Origin: Rhodococcus sp040643435
GTDB lineage: Bacteria > Actinomycetota > Actinomycetes > Mycobacteriales > Mycobacteriaceae
Assembly (NCBI RefSeq): GCF_040643435.1
Contig: NZ_JBEYUH010000015.1
Coordinates: 56,471 to 120,470 of the forward strand
Direction of reading: 5' to 3'
Length of the DNA: 64,000 nt
Below are positions 9,175 through 16,866 of this stretch, in pieces. Both the position numbers and the translations under genes were made by a program. Within the stretch, counting starts at the first letter, position 1, and each line of letters begins with the position of its first letter. The notes beneath the pieces are model-generated. The model was not told the origin of the DNA, did no database searches, and was given only the letters and a program-made list of their open reading frames with translations.

Positions 9175-9944
9175 CACTGTCCGCAAAGTCGCTGCGGTGG
9201 AGCCGCGGCGGACATCTCGTCGTCGACGACGTGACGATCGATCCCGCGCCCGGGGAGACGATCGGGCTACTCGGACCGAACGGATCGGGCAAGTCGTCGT
9301 TGCTCCGTCTGCTGTCCGGAGTCGACCGGCCCGAGTCGGGTGCGGTGACCCTGGACGGCACCGATATTCACAGCCTCGGACGTCGCGTCCTGGCGCGCCG
9401 GGTCGCAATGGTCGGGCAGCACGCACACACCGAGGTCGACATCCGGGTACGGGATGTCGTGCGGCTGGGAAGGATTCCGCACGCCGACGTTCTCGGGCGC
9501 GACGACGGCGGGAATGCAGCGATCGCACATGCGCTCGAGGTGACCGGGATGACGGAACACGCCGACCGGATGTGGCGATCGATGTCGGGAGGTGAACGTC
9601 AGCGCGCACACATCGCTCGGGCCCTCGCGCAGGAGCCCGAAGAACTGCTGCTGGACGAGCCGACCAACCATCTCGACATCCAGCACCAGCTCGACATCCT
9701 CGAACGGGTCGCGGCGCTTCCGGTGACGACCTATCTCGCGCTGCACGATCTCAATCTCGCGGCGATGTTCTGCGACCGCGTGGTCGTTCTCGAGAAGGGA
9801 CGGGTCGTCGCTCACGGCGGCCCGGTCGAGGCGCTGACGGAAGAGATGATCGAACAGGTGTACGGTGTGCGTGCCACGGTGGCCGATCGTGACGGCACGC
9901 CGGTCATCCACTACCACCGTCTGCACACGTCGTTTTGCGTGTAG
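9171..9944 (+). CDS. FecE/BtuD-type ABC ATPase 1
   Basis: 257-aa ATP-binding subunit. Walker A GPNGSGKSS near residue 35, signature MSGGERQR near 139, Walker B ELLLDEPTNHLD, and switch His in LALHDL. All catalytic residues are intact. The GTG start overlaps the permease stop (GTGA). With the two genes before it, it completes the first B12-regulated importer; the second riboswitch begins about 10 bp after its stop, so the two importers are separately controlled. Confidence 0.9.
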   Translation: MTLSAKSLRWSRGGHLVVDDVTIDPAPGETIGLLGPNGSGKSSLLRLLSGVDRPESGAVTLDGTDIHSLGRRVLARRVAMVGQHAHTEVDIRVRDVVRLGRIPHADVLGRDDGGNAAIAHALEVTGMTEHADRMWRSMSGGERQRAHIARALAQEPEELLLDEPTNHLDIQHQLDILERVAALPVTTYLALHDLNLAAMFCDRVVVLEKGRVVAHGGPVEALTEEMIEQVYGVRATVADRDGTPVIHYHRLHTSFCV

Positions 9945-9954
9945 GAGCTTTGTG

Positions 9955-10120
9955 TGCGTTAGGATTCGGGCGTCCCTACCGAAACGGACAGCGACAACGG
10001 GTGGAAGTCCGGTATGAATCCGGCGCGGTCCCGCCACTGTGGTCGGCAGAGTTCTCCGCTGCCGCGAGCCAGATAGCCCTGCTGTCCGTTCCTGCTTTCG
10101 AGGCGTGCGACCTCGGAAAG
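9955..10120 (+). promoter_or_regulatory. Cobalamin riboswitch 2 with candidate SD-sequestering hairpin
   Basis: Core GTGGAAGTCCGGTATGAATC plus the GCGGTCCCGCCACTGT part lies at 10001-10040 and the B12 box AGCCAGATAGCCCTGC at 10067-10082. Downstream, TTTCGAGG (10096-10103) can pair with CCTCGGAAA (10111-10119) with one bulged base, covering the GGAAAGG ribosome-binding region of the following gene; this suggests translational control. Confidence 0.88.
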
Positions 10121-10128
10121 GAATCACC

Positions 10129-11154
10129 GTGTACCGCTCTGTTCCCCCGCCCGGCCGCACCCGCCGTCTGGTGATATCCATCCTGGCCGTAGGTACCGCC
10201 TTGATCTCGACCTCGTGTGGTCAGGCCGTCGAAGCCGAGAGCGGTGAGCGTCAGGCGGACGGACTTTACGTCGATGCGGACAACTGCGGTATCACCACCG
10301 AGTACACCACCGCGCCGGAACGGGCAGTGACCCTGACGTCCAATGCAACCGAGACCATGCTCGAACTCGGGCTCGAAGACCACATGGTCGGTACCGCCTA
10401 CATGCGCGGCCGCGAGATCGCTCCGGACTACACCGGCGCCTATACCCGGGTGCCGATCCTCTCCTCCGAGCAACCCACCATGGAACAGCTCATCGACGTC
10501 GATCCCGATTTCGTGTACTCCGGCTACCCCGACGGATTCAGCGAGAAGACCGGACATACCCGCGAACAACTGGACGAGGTCGGTGTCGACACCCGACTGA
10601 ACCCCGAAGGCTGCGCCACAGGACCTGTCGAAATCGAGGACATTTTCACCGAGATCACCACGGTCGGTGACATCTTCCGTGTTCCGGACCGGGCTGCGTC
10701 GTCGGTCGCGGAACTGCGTAGCCGACTCGACGACGTCCGTTCGCAGATCGACGGGGCCGAACCTGTCAAGGTGTTCCTCTATGCGTCCGGCACCGACGCG
10801 GCATCGACCACAGGCGGCAACAGCATGGCCACAGCGCTCATCGAAGCCGCCGGCGGTGTGAACATCTTCGCCGACGAACCGCAGCGGTGGATGAGCGTGT
10901 CGTGGGAGCAGGTCGCCGAACGCGCTCCCGATGTAATCCTGGTCCGGGAGGAAGGCACCACCCCGCAGTACCGATCTCCCTCGGTGGCAGCGAAGATCGC
11001 CGACCTGAAATCGATATCGGTCATCGCGGATACCCCCGCCATCCGTAACGAGGCGTTCCCGACGATCACACTGTCGCAACTGCAGCCGGGACCCTACTCG
11101 ATAGACGGGGTCGAACACCTGGCACGTCAGTTCCATCCCTCCGCATTCGAGTGA
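10129..11154 (+). CDS. B12-regulated ABC importer, substrate-binding lipoprotein 2
   Basis: 341-aa BtuF/FecB-fold lipoprotein. N-terminal signal with a lipobox-like ISTSC; the mature part contains the family blocks ATETMLELGLEDHMVGTAY and the C-terminal DGVEHLARQ. GTG 10129 is chosen because GGAAAGG lies 7 nt upstream; the open frame upstream is riboswitch RNA. It resembles lipoprotein 1 (both have an NCG...TAPERAV-type first strand), so the two importers are probably paralogous with different ligands. Overlaps the permease by GTGA. Confidence 0.85.
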   Translation: MYRSVPPPGRTRRLVISILAVGTALISTSCGQAVEAESGERQADGLYVDADNCGITTEYTTAPERAVTLTSNATETMLELGLEDHMVGTAYMRGREIAPDYTGAYTRVPILSSEQPTMEQLIDVDPDFVYSGYPDGFSEKTGHTREQLDEVGVDTRLNPEGCATGPVEIEDIFTEITTVGDIFRVPDRAASSVAELRSRLDDVRSQIDGAEPVKVFLYASGTDAASTTGGNSMATALIEAAGGVNIFADEPQRWMSVSWEQVAERAPDVILVREEGTTPQYRSPSVAAKIADLKSISVIADTPAIRNEAFPTITLSQLQPGPYSIDGVEHLARQFHPSAFE

Positions 11155-12188
11155 TCGGGCAAGCTCAGCGCACTCGTTTCCGCATCGTCCTCATTGCTGC
11201 GGCATGCGCTCTGCTCGCCGTGACCACCGGCGGAATCCTCGCCGGGTCTGTAGGCGTGGATGCGTCCACGGCATGGCGCATTCTCGGACATCGGCTCTTG
11301 GGCCCGTCAGTGATCACTCCTGATTGGAGCCGATCCCAGGACCTGATCATCGCGGACACCCGCCTGCCCCGGGTGCTGTTGGCCGGATGTGTCGGAGCGG
11401 GTTTGGCGCTGGTGGGCACCATCATCCAGGCAGTGGTGCGCAACCCCTTGGCCGGGCCAGGTATTCTCGGCGTCTCCGCCGGCGCGGCAGCGGGAGCGGT
11501 GTCGGTGCTGCGGTTCGGATTGGGAATGCAGGTGGTGTTGTTACCCAGCGTCGCTTTCCTCGGTGCACTCACCGCCATGGTGGTCGTGCTGCTCGTGGCG
11601 CGGGGTAACGGTCCGCTCGACCCGATCCGGCTGGTCCTGGCCGGCGTCGCGGTGTCCTCGGTGTTGAGTGCGCTGACCTCGCTGATGGTGCTGACGTCCC
11701 CGGACCAGAGTCTGGCGGGTCAGGTTCTGCAGTGGACGCTCGGCGGATTCGGCGCTGCGCGATGGGACACACTGATCGTTCCTGCGGTTGCGTTGCTCCT
11801 GGCATGCGCGGTGCTGATGCCGTTGTGCCGCAGTCTCAATGTACTTCTCACCGGCGATGAGAGTGCCACCGCTTTGGGAGTGGATGTCGGACGTCTCCGA
11901 TTCGGTCTGATCGTGCTGTCGACGGTGCTGACAGGAATATTCGTCGCCGTCAGCGGTGTGGTCGGCTTCGTCGGCCTCATGATCCCGCACGTAGCGCGCA
12001 TGCTTGTCGGTTCCGACCATCGCCGGATGTTGCCTGTGGCGCTCGTCGTCGGTGCTGCTTTCGCGATCGGCGCGGATCTGGTGGCCCGGACCGTGATGAT
12101 CCCCCAGGAGATCCCCGTCGGGATCGTCACCGCGCTCGTGGGTGGTCCGTACTTCGTGTGGCTGCTACGCCGCACCACTGCCCGGTGA
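11151..12188 (+). CDS. FecCD/BtuC-type permease 2
   Basis: 345-aa FecCD-family permease, about ten TM helices. Conserved TRLPRVLLAG, NPLAGPGILGVSAGAAAG and GFVGLMIPHVARMLVG are present. GTG start 11151 overlaps the lipoprotein stop. Membrane channel of the riboswitch-2 importer; the ATPase gene follows after 7 bp. Confidence 0.9.
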   Translation: MIGQAQRTRFRIVLIAAACALLAVTTGGILAGSVGVDASTAWRILGHRLLGPSVITPDWSRSQDLIIADTRLPRVLLAGCVGAGLALVGTIIQAVVRNPLAGPGILGVSAGAAAGAVSVLRFGLGMQVVLLPSVAFLGALTAMVVVLLVARGNGPLDPIRLVLAGVAVSSVLSALTSLMVLTSPDQSLAGQVLQWTLGGFGAARWDTLIVPAVALLLACAVLMPLCRSLNVLLTGDESATALGVDVGRLRFGLIVLSTVLTGIFVAVSGVVGFVGLMIPHVARMLVGSDHRRMLPVALVVGAAFAIGADLVARTVMIPQEIPVGIVTALVGGPYFVWLLRRTTAR

Positions 12189-12195
12189 GGTGTCG

Positions 12196-12951
12196 ATGCT
12201 GACTTTCGATCGCGTGAGCGTCCGACTCGGGGACGCAACGCTCGTCCACGATGTCACTCTCGACGTCCCCGCCGGCGAGATCGTCGCTCTCGTCGGTCCC
12301 AATGGCAGCGGTAAGTCGTCACTCCTGCGTACCGCCTACCGTGCGATACGGCCCGCCTCCGGCACCGTCACTCTCGACGGCCGGGACGTATGGCGAAGTC
12401 CGGTGCGGTTCATCGGCCGCACTGCAGGAGTCGTCGCCCAGCACACACCCGCGGACTTTCCCCTCACCGTCGCCGATGTCGTCCTTCTCGGCCGCGCTGC
12501 TCACAAGGGCATGTTCGAATCCGACACCGACATCGACACCGCGTTGGTCGTGGCCTCCCTCGACTCCGTGGGGATGACCGAGTACGCCGACCGGGACTTC
12601 GCGCGACTGTCGGGCGGAGAACGTCAACGCGTGCTCGTCGCCCAGGCGCTCGCCGGTGAACCGTCGGTCCTGCTGTTCGACGAACCGACCAACCACCTGG
12701 ATCTGCGTCACCGCCTCGGCCTCATGCGACTGATCCGGGCCCGTCGAGGCACTGCGGTGGTTGCACTGCACGATCTCGATCTGGCGGCACGATTCTGTGA
12801 CCGCATCGGTGTGATGAACGACGGTCGACTCTGGGGTGTCGGTACTCCCGAGGACATCATCACCCCAGAGTTGCTCTCGGAGATCTACGGCATCGAGGCC
12901 GACATCTTGCGCCATCCCCGCGACAACAGTCCGATGGTGGTACCGGTATGA
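12196..12951 (+). CDS. FecE/BtuD-type ABC ATPase 2
   Basis: 251-aa ATPase. Walker A GPNGSGKSS near residue 36, signature LSGGERQR, Walker B VLLFDEPTNHLD and switch VALHDLD are intact. The ATG at 12196 has GTGAGG 5 nt upstream; an in-frame GTG at 12190 is possible. Its stop overlaps the start of the flavin oxidoreductase gene (ATGA), so that enzyme belongs to the same B12-controlled operon. Confidence 0.9.
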   Translation: MLTFDRVSVRLGDATLVHDVTLDVPAGEIVALVGPNGSGKSSLLRTAYRAIRPASGTVTLDGRDVWRSPVRFIGRTAGVVAQHTPADFPLTVADVVLLGRAAHKGMFESDTDIDTALVVASLDSVGMTEYADRDFARLSGGERQRVLVAQALAGEPSVLLFDEPTNHLDLRHRLGLMRLIRARRGTAVVALHDLDLAARFCDRIGVMNDGRLWGVGTPEDIITPELLSEIYGIEADILRHPRDNSPMVVPV

Positions 12952-13883
12952 CGAGTTGGGGCGTGCTCACCCACGTCGATACCGGTTCGTCGCCTGCCGA
13001 AAGCATCGACGATGCAATCCGATTAGCCCGCGCTGCAGAGGAATTCGGTTTCGAATCGTTCTGGGTAGCCCAGCACCGCTTCGGTGACCAAGGCGGGGTG
13101 ATGCCCAGTCCTCTGGTTCTGCTGGCGGCCCTCGCGAGGGAAACCACCACCCTCGTCCTGGGTACCGCTTCGATCGCTGTCGCGTTCGAGGATCCCCGCA
13201 GGCTGATCGAAGACGCTGCCGTCGTCGACGCCCTCTCAGGAGGACGCCTCCAATTGGGCCTGGGCAGCGGTTCATCACCTAGCGCCTCCCACACCTGGGG
13301 TTTCGACCACGACGACCGTCACGCTCGTCAGTGGAACGTGGTCGACGAGCTGCTCGAGGGGGCTCTCTTCGGTGTCGGATCCGGTACTTTCCGCCGGCGC
13401 GTCGTTCCGCAGACGGAGCCTCTGGCGGAGCGGATCTGGGTGACCAGTGGAAGTGACGACGGTGTCGGACACACTGCGCGCCGTGGCCTCGGCCTGATCG
13501 CAGGACGTCGCAATGTCGGTGAGCACGGACCCCGGCAGGAGGACGAGCGCGTCGCCGGCCTCATCGTCCGATATCGGGCCGCGCTCGGTTCCCTCGCGCG
13601 TGTCGCTCTGTCGCGACCGGTGGTTGTGGCCGACGACGCCGACATGGCCGAAGGGCTACGTAGGCGGGAACATTCGCTGCGAGCGGCTACAGGCCGGGCC
13701 TACACTCCTCAGATCTCTGTCGTCGGCAGTTCCGAGAATTTCGTCGCCGCTCTTGCCGAAGATCCCGGGGTCGTACTTGCCGACCACCTCCTTGTTCATA
13801 CGCGCCCGTTGGCCTTGTCCTACTCGCATCAGGTCGACAACCTCGAGCGCATCGCGACCACGGTGCGTCCTCGGTTGTCCTGA
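12948..13883 (+). CDS. Luciferase-like (LLM class) flavin-dependent oxidoreductase in a B12-riboswitch operon
   Basis: 311-aa bacterial-luciferase-fold protein, expected to use reduced FMN/F420. The TIM-barrel shows EEFGFESFWVAQHRF, LVLGTASIAVAFEDPRRLIED and the LSGGRLQLGLGSG strand typical of the family. Start overlaps the ATPase stop by ATGA, so translation is coupled to the importer. A subgroup of LLM proteins is repeatedly found beside FecBCD-type transporters, but its substrate is unknown to me. The location suggests action on the imported compound (for example reductive or oxidative processing of a corrinoid or its carrier). That role is inference. Confidence 0.85.
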   Translation: MTSWGVLTHVDTGSSPAESIDDAIRLARAAEEFGFESFWVAQHRFGDQGGVMPSPLVLLAALARETTTLVLGTASIAVAFEDPRRLIEDAAVVDALSGGRLQLGLGSGSSPSASHTWGFDHDDRHARQWNVVDELLEGALFGVGSGTFRRRVVPQTEPLAERIWVTSGSDDGVGHTARRGLGLIAGRRNVGEHGPRQEDERVAGLIVRYRAALGSLARVALSRPVVVADDADMAEGLRRREHSLRAATGRAYTPQISVVGSSENFVAALAEDPGVVLADHLLVHTRPLALSYSHQVDNLERIATTVRPRLS

Positions 13884-14037
13884 CACCGGGACTTTGCCGG
13901 AAGAGCTCGCGCCGGCTCCGCCGCGATGCTGCCCATCGTGCGAGCGGTCGGGGATCGATCGGCTACTGTTTCGGTACCGGCAGACATCGGTGTGGTCCGG
14001 GCCCTGTACGACCGGAACACGCACTTGTCGGATCACT

Positions 14038-14841
14038 TCACAGGACTTCTGGTCGGCCGCCGAACTCTTCGGCCATTGCTTCCTGGAACCGCTGGGTTCT
14101 TTCTTCTCGGGTGAGCCGAGAACACCAAGAGCAGTTACGGCCGTCGGGGGCTGCATACCAGTGGCAGCACGATGTGCGGTCGTACTGGAGACGGGGGCCG
14201 AGGGGGCCGATCAGGACCCGCAGGTCGCCACCACGGCGAAGCTCGGGCCGAGCCGAAAGCAGCTCTTCAGCGCGCTCGCGTACCTCGTGTACGTCCAGGC
14301 ATGCCGGGGAACGGTGGGTGAGCGTTCGGAACCCGCCGGCGAACCCTGCGGCGATGTTTCCCAGTAGGTTGCCCAGTCCGGGACCTGTTACCGACCGTAA
14401 TGCTCGAGCGACGGGGAGCAGGTGCCCGTCGAAGGTGGTATCGAGGACATCTTCGGCAGTCGCACCGGGTTGCACCGTCGGGCGGCCCAATACCAGAAGG
14501 TCCGGAGTGCCGTCGGCAAGGCGCACGCGCACGCTTGTGGCGCGGAGGTCGAGAGCGACACCGTGGAGCACCCATGCCGCGACCGACACGCCGCAGACCC
14601 GGTGGCAATAGCGTTGGAAGACCAGCGATCCGGCGTGACGTCCCACCGGCATATCCCGGAACCTGGCATGCAGTTCGACAAGCCGTCGGACCTCGCCGGT
14701 GTCCGGATCGCAGAGCTGTCCGCTGTGGAACCAGTCGACCTCCGTGTCCTCCGAGGTGATGTTCGCCGGTGGCTCTGTGCTCACCCGAAATGGAGGGCCG
14801 AGCGCATCTATCGTTCTCAATATCGTGTGAAGTGCGGTCAC
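14038..14841 (-). CDS. FhuF-like (2Fe-2S) protein, ferric-siderophore-reductase type, in the prpR-whiB operon
   Basis: 267-aa protein ending in the FhuF C-terminal 2Fe-2S signature: CC at about residues 228-229, then C-x2-C (NCSWCSRLTREER), i.e. CC-x10-C-x2-C. FhuF-type proteins are cytosolic and reduce iron in ferric siderophores. The start is GTG at 14841, overlapping the WhiB stop (GTGA), so it is the third gene of a coupled minus-strand operon. It converges with the LLM gene; the 154 bp between them show no clear gene or terminator. The natural substrate is unknown; context (B12 importers next door, Fe-S regulators upstream) leaves iron or cobalt chelates possible. Confidence 0.75.
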   Translation of the reverse strand: MTALHTILRTIDALGPPFRVSTEPPANITSEDTEVDWFHSGQLCDPDTGEVRRLVELHARFRDMPVGRHAGSLVFQRYCHRVCGVSVAAWVLHGVALDLRATSVRVRLADGTPDLLVLGRPTVQPGATAEDVLDTTFDGHLLPVARALRSVTGPGLGNLLGNIAAGFAGGFRTLTHRSPACLDVHEVRERAEELLSARPELRRGGDLRVLIGPLGPRLQYDRTSCCHWYAAPDGRNCSWCSRLTREERTQRFQEAMAEEFGGRPEVL

Positions 14842-15290
14842 CTGTCACGCCTCGTCCTTCGCGCCGGCATCAAGTACGGGGTTTCGTCGAGGTCGACCAC
14901 ATCAGCCAGGCGGCCGTACAGGTTGTCTACGAGTTCGGTGGTGAGTGCCTCGGTGGCCGGCTCGTGACACTGCACCCGAATTCGGCCGAGGTCTTTCAGG
15001 TTTTCACGTTCCCGTTCGGTCGCTCCGCCCCATACGCCATGGTGCTCGCCGGTGGCCAGTGCGTAGTGCAGGCATTCGTGGCGCACCGGGCATGGTCGGC
15101 AGATGAGCTTGGCGGTGTGTTCACGTCGTGCGCGTTGCCCGTGGGTTTCGTCATCGGGAGCGAAGAACGGAGCAGGCCCGAAGAATTTACATGCGGCGGC
15201 GTCCCACCAGTGCTCCGATGTTGTGTCCGCCGACCGCGCGGCATCGATGCGGTGGTGTAGCAGGGGCATGGTCGAGATCCGGTTCGTCAC
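14838..15290 (-). CDS. WhiB-family iron-sulfur transcription factor
   Basis: About 150 aa with the WhiB features: first Cys in AAACKFFG, then CRPCPVRHEC (C-x2-C-x5-C), giving four cluster ligands, and the GVWGG turn followed by TERERENLK. WhiB proteins bind a 4Fe-4S cluster and act with sigma factors in redox or developmental control. Two starts are plausible: GTG 15290, which overlaps the prpR stop (GTGA) as elsewhere in this genome, or ATG 15269 (143 aa). The stop overlaps the FhuF-like start. The Lys/Arg-rich C-terminal tail could contact DNA. Confidence 0.85.
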   Translation of the reverse strand: MTNRISTMPLLHHRIDAARSADTTSEHWWDAAACKFFGPAPFFAPDDETHGQRARREHTAKLICRPCPVRHECLHYALATGEHHGVWGGATERERENLKDLGRIRVQCHEPATEALTTELVDNLYGRLADVVDLDETPYLMPARRTRRDR

Positions 15291-16717
15291 TGCGGTGTTT
15301 CGGGCGTGTAGGGGACGGTGGTGGCGCGGTTCTCGTCGATGTGCAGGGCCCGGCCGGCTTGCGGGAACGCGCGCTGGGCGCAGTCGCTGCGGTCGCATAC
15401 CTTGCAGCCGGCGCCGATCGGAACGGTCGTGGCGGAATCGTCGAGGTTCAATCCGCGTGCGTAGACGAGTTTGTGAGCGTGGGCGAGATCGCAACCGAGT
15501 CCGATGGCGAAACTCCTCAGCTGGGAAAGATGTCCTCCGGTGGACTGCTCGTCGGTGGTGCGTGCGATCCAGAGATACTTTCGGCCGTCGGGCATCCGGG
15601 CGACCTGGGTGCGGATTCGTCCTGGCGTGGAAAAGGTGTCGTGCACCACCCACAGTGGGCAGCTCCCGCCCACGCGGGAGAAGTGGAAGGCGGTGGCGGA
15701 CTGACGTTTCGAGATATTCCCGGCTTTGTCGGTGCGGACGAAGAAGAACGGCACTCCGCGTTGCCCGGGACGCTGGAGGGTGGACAGGCGGTGGCAGACG
15801 GTTTCGAATCCGACCTCGAAGGAATTTCCGATCAGATCGATGTCGTAGTGCAGACTTTCGGCGGTGCGCAGGAATTGGGTGTAGGGCAGGATGAGTGCTC
15901 CGGCGAAATAGTTGGCCAGGCCGATTCGCGCGAGCGCCTTCGACTCCGCCGACAGATCGGAGGCCGCGGCGACGAGCGCATCGATCGTCTGTTTCTGGGT
16001 GAGAAAAGCGAGTTGGGTGGCCAGATGGAAGGCGCGCTGGCCGTGACTGAGCCGACGGGCGAGAGCAAGGGTCCTCGTGGTCGCGTCATAACTGCGTTTC
16101 GGACCAGGCACACCGGGTGCATCGGTGCGGATCCGCACGGTGATCGCGTGCTCGTCGCGCAGCAATCGCGCCAGCTGCAGATCCAGGCCACCGAGGGACA
16201 GATCCCGGGAGACGAACATCTGTTCTGCTGCGTCGTCGAGCTCGGCGATGTGATTGCGACGATCGTAGAAGAAGTCCCGCACGTCCTCGTAGGGCATCGA
16301 CAACGGCGGCTCTGCGGAAACGCCGCCGTCGCGAGGCGGTGACAGACGTTCGACCTGTTCGGTGGCGCCGCGCAGCCGCCGGTGCATGGTGACCAGGGCC
16401 TGCGCTGCAGCAGGATGGCGGGTGACCAGGTCGTCGATCTCCGCGGCGGTGGTCTCGGCGGTGGTGGCATGGTCGGCGAAGACGTCCTGCAGATCGGCGA
16501 CCAAACGGGCGTCACTGTCGACGGCGAAGAAGCCCATCTCCAGATCGAAGGTCGAGTTCAGACGGAGCAGAACCGGTACGGTCAGCGGTCGCTGGTCGTT
16601 CTCGAGTTGATTGACGTAGCTGGTGGACAGCTGCAGCATCCGGGCCAGGGCAGTCTGGGTCAGTCCTCGTTCCTCGCGCAACCGGCGCAACCGAGCGCCC
16701 GCATACAGCTTCTGCAT
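15287..16717 (-). CDS. prpR: PrpR/ScfR-type XRE regulator of propionate catabolism
   Basis: 476-aa regulator: XRE helix-turn-helix in residues 5-62 (RREERGLTQTALARML...YVNQLENDQRP), a central IrrE/M78-like (DUF955) region and a C-terminal short-chain-fatty-acyl regulator domain ending with GCKVCDRSDCAQRAFP. M. tuberculosis PrpR, the divergent activator of prpDC, has this layout and is reported to bind an iron-sulfur cluster through cysteines there. It is divergent from prpDBC with 149 bp between, and heads a coupled operon with whiB and the fhuF-like gene. Start ATG 16717 gives the family N-terminus. Confidence 0.9.
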   Translation of the reverse strand: MQKLYAGARLRRLREERGLTQTALARMLQLSTSYVNQLENDQRPLTVPVLLRLNSTFDLEMGFFAVDSDARLVADLQDVFADHATTAETTAAEIDDLVTRHPAAAQALVTMHRRLRGATEQVERLSPPRDGGVSAEPPLSMPYEDVRDFFYDRRNHIAELDDAAEQMFVSRDLSLGGLDLQLARLLRDEHAITVRIRTDAPGVPGPKRSYDATTRTLALARRLSHGQRAFHLATQLAFLTQKQTIDALVAAASDLSAESKALARIGLANYFAGALILPYTQFLRTAESLHYDIDLIGNSFEVGFETVCHRLSTLQRPGQRGVPFFFVRTDKAGNISKRQSATAFHFSRVGGSCPLWVVHDTFSTPGRIRTQVARMPDGRKYLWIARTTDEQSTGGHLSQLRSFAIGLGCDLAHAHKLVYARGLNLDDSATTVPIGAGCKVCDRSDCAQRAFPQAGRALHIDENRATTVPYTPETPQ

Positions 16718-16778
16718 AGGCAGAACCTAACAGGAGCGGTTTTCACAACTTACGCAGTTTCGGTGCTCGGCTTCCACA

Positions 16779-16803
16779 GAAATACTCCCGTGCAAGGTAT
16801 TTC
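16779..16803. promoter_or_regulatory. Candidate operator between prpR and prpD
   Basis: A perfect inverted repeat, GAAATAC (16779-16785) and GTATTTC (16797-16803), separated by 11 bp, lies in the centre of the 149-bp divergent promoter region. A second palindrome, CCTTCCGGAAGG (16848-16859), overlaps the ribosome-binding site of prpD. The first is the better candidate for PrpR binding. Confidence 0.5.
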
Positions 16804-16866
16804 CCCTCCGGTGCGGCGTGCATAGCGTGCGAATGGACACCCGAATTCCTTCCGGAAGGTTGTGTA

